Of a DNA stretch of 64,000 nt, positions 59,601 through 64,000 are shown piece after piece; within the stretch, counting starts at the first letter, position 1; the number at the start of each line of letters is the position of its first letter. The DNA comes from Cellulosimicrobium terreum (lineage in GTDB: Bacteria; Actinomycetota; Actinomycetes; Actinomycetales; Cellulomonadaceae). The notes below the pieces were generated by a model. It did not search any database. It was not told the DNA's origin and saw nothing but the letters and a program-made list of their open reading frames with translations. Both the position numbers and the translations under genes were made by a program. The stretch covers positions 310,001 through 374,000 of the forward strand of contig JACYFD010000002.1 of NCBI GenBank assembly GCA_014803435.1. The letters run 5' to 3'.

Positions 59601-61311
59601 CGGTCGCGGCGCCGACCGCCACCACGAGCCACGGCGCGAGCCGGGCACGTCCGCGGGCGACGGCCGCCGACGCGACCCCCGCCGCGAGCACGAGCCCCGC
59701 GACGGCGTACACCGCGAACGTGACGTTGTTGAAGCCGTAGAACCGGGTGAACCCCACCACGGCGGACGTGCCGAGGAGGGACGCCTGCTGCAGGGTCGTG
59801 CCGGTCGCGCCGTCGACGGTCAGGACGAGCCAGGTCACCCCGGCGAGCGCGGTAGGCAGCGCCCACGGGCGACGAGGCAGGAGCCGTGAGACGCCCCACG
59901 CCACGAGCGCGACGACGACCGCGCTCACGGACAGCGCGAGCGTGAGCGCCGCGGCGGGCGCGCTCCAGACCCACCAGCGGGCCAGGCTCGCGAGCGACGC
60001 CGCCACGGGGGCCGCGGCGACGAGCGTCGTCACGGCGGTCACGACCCGCAGTCCGCGAGGTCCGGGCCGCGGCGTGAGCCCGCGCCGTGCAGCCGACCGG
60101 CGGACCCACAGAGCGAGACCGAGGGTCACGACGAGCGTCGCGACGAGCAGACCCACGAGGATCGGGTACATCGTGGGGATGGTGCTCGTCAGGACGTTGA
60201 GGTACTGGCGGTTCTCGACCGTGCGGGACACGTCCATCCGGCGGTCCTCGCCCAGGACCAGCGGCGCGCCGTCCAGGCCTTCGGTGTCCCCGCCGGCATC
60301 GGCGACGACCGTGGCTGCGACGTCGACGAGCTGGACGATCCCGTCCTTCTGCGTGCTCGGCGAGTGCAGCCACCGGGTGCTCGTCGTGCCCGGGCGCCAG
60401 TCCACGACGACCTGGAGCCCTGGTTCCCCGACCGGGTTCGCGGAGACCCCGGCCACGATGACCCGCGCGTCCCGCGGTGCCTCGTCGACGACGCGGCGCA
60501 GCGCCTCGTCGAGCTCGTCGAGGCTCGTCGACCGTCCGGCTGCGGCGTCGAGCAGCTCACCCTGGTCGATCACGGTCACGCCGCACGTCGCGAGCTCGCC
60601 CTCGGCGAGGGAGGTGAGGTCCGGCTCGTACCGCTCGACCGCACCGGAGGCGTCGGCGAGCATCACGGCCGCGCCCGGCCCGACGGCGGTCGTGCACTCG
60701 CCCGTCCCGGCGAGGCGTTCGCCGACCGTCCCCGGCGGCAGGTGGCTCGCGGTGGTCGACGTGGCGTCGGGCGGTGTCGAGAGCTCGGCCCACCCGGGCA
60801 CGGTCGCGCTCGCGGGCTGCCCGGCCGCGGCGTCCGTCGTGGGCTCGGGCAGCGGTGGGCACTCGACCGCGGCGACCTCCGGGTCCTCGGCGGGCTCGTC
60901 CGTGGCCGGCGTGGCCGCCGCCGTCGAGACCATCTGCCCGGCCGAGAGCGTGAGCCACGCGTCCGTCTGGCAGCTCGTGCGCCCGACGCTCAACGACGCG
61001 ACCGATCCCGTGCTGATCATCGACCAGAGGGTCGGCGTGGACGACGGGGACACGTCGTTCCAGTACAGCCCCGCGACCGCCACGAGGATCACGGGATCCT
61101 CTGCAGCAGGGGTGTCGGCGGTGGTGCCGGTCCCGCCGGTCGTCCCCGTGTCGTCGGTCGTGTCGGCCGCGAGGCCCGTCGCCGACGCGGGACCCGCGCC
61201 CAGCAGCCCGCCCAGCGCCAGCAGCCCGAGGGCCAGGAGCCCGACGACGGCACGACCGCCGCGCCCGAGGGTGCCGGTCGCGGCGGTGCGGGAGCGGGGG
61301 AGGGCTGTCAC
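56644..61311 (-). CDS. Giant membrane protein with two tandem phosphatase-like/membrane modules
   Basis: The 1,555-residue protein has a signal peptide, then an alkaline-phosphatase-like outer domain (DPVILVAVAGLYWNDVS near 72; LTLSAGQ), a polytopic membrane part (about 380-800), and then the same order again: VVVGTTGVSWSDVSQGQTP near 813 and membrane part about 1139-1500. Paired landmarks are GVTWLVLTVDGATGTTLQQAS/GITFGVLTLDALMGTPLNRAS and GADFGGILALVPAF/GADLGGGLVLVPAF, about 750 residues apart. It ends in an acidic tail. GTG 61311 has TACCCT 6 bases upstream. Function unknown; neighbours suggest envelope lipid or glycan work. Confidence 0.85.
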   Translation of the reverse strand: MTALPRSRTAATGTLGRGGRAVVGLLALGLLALGGLLGAGPASATGLAADTTDDTGTTGGTGTTADTPAAEDPVILVAVAGLYWNDVSPSSTPTLWSMISTGSVASLSVGRTSCQTDAWLTLSAGQMVSTAAATPATDEPAEDPEVAAVECPPLPEPTTDAAAGQPASATVPGWAELSTPPDATSTTASHLPPGTVGERLAGTGECTTAVGPGAAVMLADASGAVERYEPDLTSLAEGELATCGVTVIDQGELLDAAAGRSTSLDELDEALRRVVDEAPRDARVIVAGVSANPVGEPGLQVVVDWRPGTTSTRWLHSPSTQKDGIVQLVDVAATVVADAGGDTEGLDGAPLVLGEDRRMDVSRTVENRQYLNVLTSTIPTMYPILVGLLVATLVVTLGLALWVRRSAARRGLTPRPGPRGLRVVTAVTTLVAAAPVAASLASLARWWVWSAPAAALTLALSVSAVVVALVAWGVSRLLPRRPWALPTALAGVTWLVLTVDGATGTTLQQASLLGTSAVVGFTRFYGFNNVTFAVYAVAGLVLAAGVASAAVARGRARLAPWLVVAVGAATVVIDGWPAFGADFGGILALVPAFAMLALLVARVRITWLRVLAVATATVAVVAVVAVIDWLAPGGSSHLGGFVQSLVDGAALDVVGRKAAGAWTTVANPAGAVALVLLALVAVAVLEPARFRLPEVARAYDRWPLLRPLVVALVVVAAVGSVLNDSGVIIGVMVVVVATAMIVPGFTAPTGRVPGAAVHGRGLQRVPTMVVAVGGGLFVVALLATSVVSSGPGRSATTAAQAGGETDAAPSDAIAIDRPLVVVGTTGVSWSDVSQGQTPALTTLLTDGAGAAGLSQPTGAASRCTVGGWVALSAGQLAEVATDRADDGTWVCPDLQVTAPDDGTATGARVDGWDQLEALQVGSGYQARPGALGDALAGAASGTCATAVGPGAAIALADSDGEVARYRELDDAALPGADAFACPLTLVDAGDATAPPFDASLAADDPDAAREARESARVARLAEVDARVASVLEAVPAGTTVLVADLAGTPGARPVLGVALARPSFDGPDQARYLTSAATRTDGVARVLDVPATVLGAAAVPGPPTVQDTPLAWGSPRPADAASTADALADLTTRDHVRRTVYSWFVDAPFYAGLAVAGLCLLLGPRAARATGERARRRWDRARTWARGSALVVASLPAAAFIVSATGWWRFSGQMLAIVVSTVLATAAVAGLGALAPRRPVWAGPGIVAGITFGVLTLDALMGTPLNRASPLGSAPTFGARFYGFGNPTFSVYAVAALVLAAALAQWLVVRGRRWTAVLVVAAIGVVTMIVDVWPTLGADLGGGLVLVPAFAVVGIVASGARVTWLRLLAVGAAGVAAVAAVGLLDYLRPADERSHLGRFVEQVVDGSAFETLLRKAGYALRSVLGGVPVWLTLLVLVLAALVLFASRRLTPRWFARTEDRWPLVRPAVLALWIVCVAGSLVNDFGVRIALIALIPAVPLLTVAALDAALPGTGSDDGEDDGEDDGDDQVEAAADDDPDEISPDEPSRPRNAPAAR
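56731..56771. repeat. 12-bp tandem repeat in the acidic tail
   Basis: GTCGTCCTCGCC is repeated at 56740 and 56752 with partial copies on both sides. It encodes the Asp/Glu/Gly tail of the giant membrane protein on the minus strand; length could vary without frameshift. Confidence 0.85.
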
Positions 61312-61417
61312 CGGTCCAGGGTACGGGTGGAGGCCCCGCGTCCGGCCGGCGGGGGCGCGCGGCGACGAGGTGCTCACGCCGCGCATACGTGCTGCTCACG
61401 GCGTGCGCACGAGGCGG

Positions 61418-62554
61418 TCACCCGGTGCGGACGACCAGTGCGCCCGGGTCGACCCGGGACTCGAGCTCGACGGCGCGACCCAGCGGGTCGCCGTCGACCT
61501 GCGCCTGCTCGCCGCCCTCGACCCGGACCCGCACGCGCCGCGCCCGCGTGTGGTCGATGCGGCCGATCTTGGCGGGCAGGTCGTTGCGCAGCCCGATCCC
61601 CTGCATGACGACCTCGCCGAAGAGCTGCGCCCAGCCCACGATCCCGCCGCGGGTGTCGATGGCCGCGAGGTCGAGCACGCCGTCGTCGATCACCGCGTCC
61701 GGCAGGAGCGTGATGCCCCCCGGCAGCCGCCCGCAGTTGCCGATGAGCAGGGTGCGCAGTCGGGCCTCGACGGGCGGGGCGTCGTCGACCTGGAGGCGCG
61801 CGCGCATGCGACGTCCGTGCAGGTGGCGCATGCCGGAGACGAAGTAGGCCATCCAACCGACCTTGGCCTTGAGCTGGTCGTCGGTGTCGGCGACCATCGC
61901 GGCGTCGAACCCGAGGCCGGCGATCACGAGGAAGATGTGCTCGACGTCGGTCCGCGCGGTCGGGTGCTCGTCTGACGCCTGGGTGGGGCTCTCGGCAGCC
62001 TGCTCGCCGTACTCCAGCACGCGCACCCAGCCGACGTCGATCGGCCGGTCGGACCCGGCGATCACGATGCGCAGCGCCGCGGCCGGGTCCGCGACGGGCA
62101 GGTCCAGGTTGCGGGCGAGCAGGTTCCCCGTCCCCAGCGGGACCAGCGCCATCGGTCGCCCGGACCCCACCATGACCTCCGCGACGGCACGCACGGTGCC
62201 GTCGCCGCCGACGGCCACGACGACGTCGGCGCCGGCCACGAGCGCGGCACGGGCCTGGCCCACGCCCGGGTCCGCGACCGTCGTCTCGAACCACAGCGGG
62301 TCCGGCAGGTGGGCGTCGGCGAAGGCCGCGCGCACGACCTGCTCGAGCCCGGCGACGACGGGCTTCGACGGGTTGGCGACGAACGCCACGAGCTCGCGGT
62401 GGTCCTCCTCCTGCTCCGAGTCGATCGCCGCGACGAGGTGCGCCTCGTCGGCGCGACGCAGCCGCGCCGTCTGCGCGCGCAGGCCCAGCGCGACGACCAG
62501 CGCCGCCACCGCGACCACGAGCGCGGCGACCCCGATCCAGAGCTCCCACATCAT
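61418..62554 (-). CDS. Diacylglycerol-kinase-like lipid kinase
   Basis: The 378-residue protein has one N-terminal membrane helix (about 5-25) and a DAGK catalytic domain: [42 protein letters not shown], with a second domain containing [14 protein letters not shown] and [19 protein letters not shown]. It phosphorylates a lipid such as diacylglycerol or sphingosine-like alcohol. TACCGT lies 7 bases before ATG 62554. Divergent from serS (52-bp gap). It is upstream of the giant membrane protein on the same strand. Confidence 0.9.
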   Translation of the reverse strand: MMWELWIGVAALVVAVAALVVALGLRAQTARLRRADEAHLVAAIDSEQEEDHRELVAFVANPSKPVVAGLEQVVRAAFADAHLPDPLWFETTVADPGVGQARAALVAGADVVVAVGGDGTVRAVAEVMVGSGRPMALVPLGTGNLLARNLDLPVADPAAALRIVIAGSDRPIDVGWVRVLEYGEQAAESPTQASDEHPTARTDVEHIFLVIAGLGFDAAMVADTDDQLKAKVGWMAYFVSGMRHLHGRRMRARLQVDDAPPVEARLRTLLIGNCGRLPGGITLLPDAVIDDGVLDLAAIDTRGGIVGWAQLFGEVVMQGIGLRNDLPAKIGRIDHTRARRVRVRVEGGEQAQVDGDPLGRAVELESRVDPGALVVRTG

Positions 62555-62606
62555 GCCGCTCACGGTAGCGGGGTCGGACGCCGGGCGGTTCGTTAGGCTG
62601 GCGGGC

Positions 62607-63890
62607 GTGATCGACCTCCGCCTCCTGCGCGACAACCCCGACCTCGTCCGTGCCAGCCAGGTCACCCGTGGCGACGACCCGGCGCTCGTGGACTCCGCCC
62701 TCGACGCCGACGCACGTCACCGTGCGGCCCTGTCCGAGTTCGAGCACCTGCGTGCCGAGCAGAAGTCTCTCGGCAAGCAGGTCGCCCAGGCGCAGGGGGA
62801 GGAGAAGGCGGCGCTGCTGACCCGCACCAAGCAGCTCTCCGCGGACGTCAAGGCGCGCCAGACCGACGCGTCGGACGCGGAGGCAGAGCTCAAGGGCCTG
62901 CTGTACCGGATCTCGAACGTCGTCGCGGGCGCCCCTGCGGGCGGCGAGGACGACTTCGTCGTGCTCCGCACCGAGGGCACGATCCGTGACTTCGCGGCCG
63001 AGGGCTTCGCGCCGCGCGACCACCTCGAGCTCGGCGAGGGCCTGCGCGCCATCGACACCGAGCGCGGGGCCAAGGTGTCCGGCGCGCGGTTCTACTACCT
63101 CACGGGTGTGGGCGCTCGGCTCGAGCTCGCGCTGCTCAACGCCGCGATGGACACGGCGCTCGCCGCCGGGTTCACGCCCGTCATCACGCCCACGCTGGTG
63201 CGCCCCGAGATCATGCAGGGCACCGGGTTCCTCGGTGCGCACGCCGACGAGATCTACCGGCTCGAGAAGGACGACCTGTACCTCGTCGGGACCAGCGAGG
63301 TGGCGCTCGCGGGGTACCACTCGAACGAGATCGTGGACCTGTCGGACGGTCCGCTGCGCTACGCCGGGTGGAGCGCGTGCTACCGCCGCGAGGCCGGATC
63401 GCACGGCAAGGACGTGCGCGGCATCATCCGCGTGCACCAGTTCCATAAGGTCGAGATGTTCAGCTGGTGCGACCCGGCCGACGCCGAGGCGGAGCACCAG
63501 CGCCTCCTCGGCTGGGAGGAGCAGATGCTGCGCCTCGTCGACCTGCCGTACCGCGTCATCGACACGGCCGCGGGCGACCTCGGTTCGAGCGCGGCGCGCA
63601 AGTTCGACTGCGAGGCGTGGCTGCCCACGCAGGAGCGCTACCTCGAGCTCACGTCGACGTCGAACTGCACGACCTTCCAGGCACGCCGCCTCAACGTGCG
63701 CGAGCGGGTCGAGCGTGACGGGAAGAGCGAGACGCGCACCGTCGCCACGCTCAACGGCACGCTCGGGACCACGCGCTGGATCGTCGCGATCCTCGAGAAC
63801 CACCAGCAGCCGGACGGCTCGGTCCGCGTCCCGGAAGGGCTGCGGCCCTACCTCGGTGGGCTCGAGGTCCTCGAGCCGGTGCGCGCGTGA
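62607..63890 (+). CDS. serS: Seryl-tRNA synthetase
   Basis: The 427-residue class II synthetase has the N-terminal coiled-coil arm (about residues 30-95) and motifs 1 to 3: [48 protein letters not shown] (motif 2) and [20 protein letters not shown] (motif 3). It charges tRNA-Ser and tRNA-Sec. TAGGCT ends 7 bases before GTG 62607 (leaderless). Its stop overlaps the HAD gene (GTGA). Confidence 0.97.
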   Translation: MIDLRLLRDNPDLVRASQVTRGDDPALVDSALDADARHRAALSEFEHLRAEQKSLGKQVAQAQGEEKAALLTRTKQLSADVKARQTDASDAEAELKGLLYRISNVVAGAPAGGEDDFVVLRTEGTIRDFAAEGFAPRDHLELGEGLRAIDTERGAKVSGARFYYLTGVGARLELALLNAAMDTALAAGFTPVITPTLVRPEIMQGTGFLGAHADEIYRLEKDDLYLVGTSEVALAGYHSNEIVDLSDGPLRYAGWSACYRREAGSHGKDVRGIIRVHQFHKVEMFSWCDPADAEAEHQRLLGWEEQMLRLVDLPYRVIDTAAGDLGSSAARKFDCEAWLPTQERYLELTSTSNCTTFQARRLNVRERVERDGKSETRTVATLNGTLGTTRWIVAILENHQQPDGSVRVPEGLRPYLGGLEVLEPVRA

Positions 63891-64000
63891 CGGACGCGGT
63901 CCGGGCCGACGGGCCGCTGCTCGTCGCGCTCGACATCGACGGCACGCTCATGTCCTACGACGGGGAGCTGTCGGAGGGCGTCCGCGACGCCGTGGGCGCG
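63887..64000 (+). CDS. HAD hydrolase, Cof type (partial)
   Basis: The first 38 codons are present. They include HAD motif I in [26 protein letters not shown], the wording typical of the Cof/YidA-like sugar-phosphatase group. The gene overlaps serS by four bases and runs off the window. Confidence 0.85.
   Translation, partial: MTDAVRADGPLLVALDIDGTLMSYDGELSEGVRDAVGA

Overview
The window is very GC-rich, with GTG/ATG starts, four-base GTGA/ATGA gene overlaps, and gene content (EF-G-like protein, HmuTUV plus heme oxygenase, DtxR-type iron boxes, DUF5926 protein, PrsW protease, LPXTG-like surface protein) typical of an actinobacterium. The overall flavour is Micrococcales, close to Cellulomonas; this assignment is inference from gene content and style. 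About 60 protein genes are supported. I saw no rRNA, tRNA or CRISPR array. A striking style feature is that at least fifteen genes have a TANNNT-like -10 hexamer ending only 6-7 bases before the start codon, which predicts leaderless mRNAs.

Layout. 0-2.4 kb: two tandem imine-reductase-like oxidoreductases and a GNAT acetyltransferase. 2.4-3.76 kb: an IS5-type insertion sequence sitting inside a CTAG that supplies the stop codons of two convergent genes, and carrying a small passenger gene. 3.8-8.6 kb: YhgE-like export protein with divergent TetR, LuxR-type two-component system, GAP-family membrane protein. 8.6-15.6 kb: sortase-type surface protein, flotillin/NfeD pair, PrsW protease, ABC exporter. 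15.7-20.3 kb: pyruvate:quinone oxidoreductase, then a regulator/methyltransferase/thioredoxin-reductase-like module with an operator lying over the regulator's own start codon. 20.3-25.5 kb: MFS carrier, small GNAT, lipoprotein, and a two-subunit succinate dehydrogenase/fumarate reductase without a membrane anchor. 25.5-30.6 kb: phosphoglucomutase, TetR and a divergent DrrAB-type drug exporter.

30.7-38.6 kb: metal sensor plus cation efflux protein, MarR/cupin pair, MazG-like and DinB-like small enzymes, HAD phosphatase, methyltransferase, TipA-like MerR regulator with a classical 19-bp-spacer promoter, GH114-like lipoprotein. 38.6-44 kb: FdhD plus FdhF/YdeP-type molybdoenzyme, EF-G2. 44-50.3 kb: heme import (HmuTUV) and heme oxygenase with iron boxes, an 11-bp phased repeat array, MFS carrier. 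50.3-56.7 kb: TetR, DinB, unknown proteins, a cluster of DnaA-box-like sequences, pirin, DUF5926 protein, GT2 glycosyltransferase. 56.6-64 kb: a giant internally duplicated membrane protein, diacylglycerol-kinase-like lipid kinase, seryl-tRNA synthetase and the start of a HAD phosphatase.

Most genes fall into small regulator-plus-target modules whose operators can be read directly as palindromes in the divergent gaps. The most unusual items are the 1,555-residue tandem-duplicated phosphatase/membrane protein, a GAGGTAGTACC element found just downstream of three unrelated genes (with ~21-bp spacing where it is repeated), the 11-bp CCGCGG array, the passenger-carrying IS, and the XRE/methyltransferase/reductase module.
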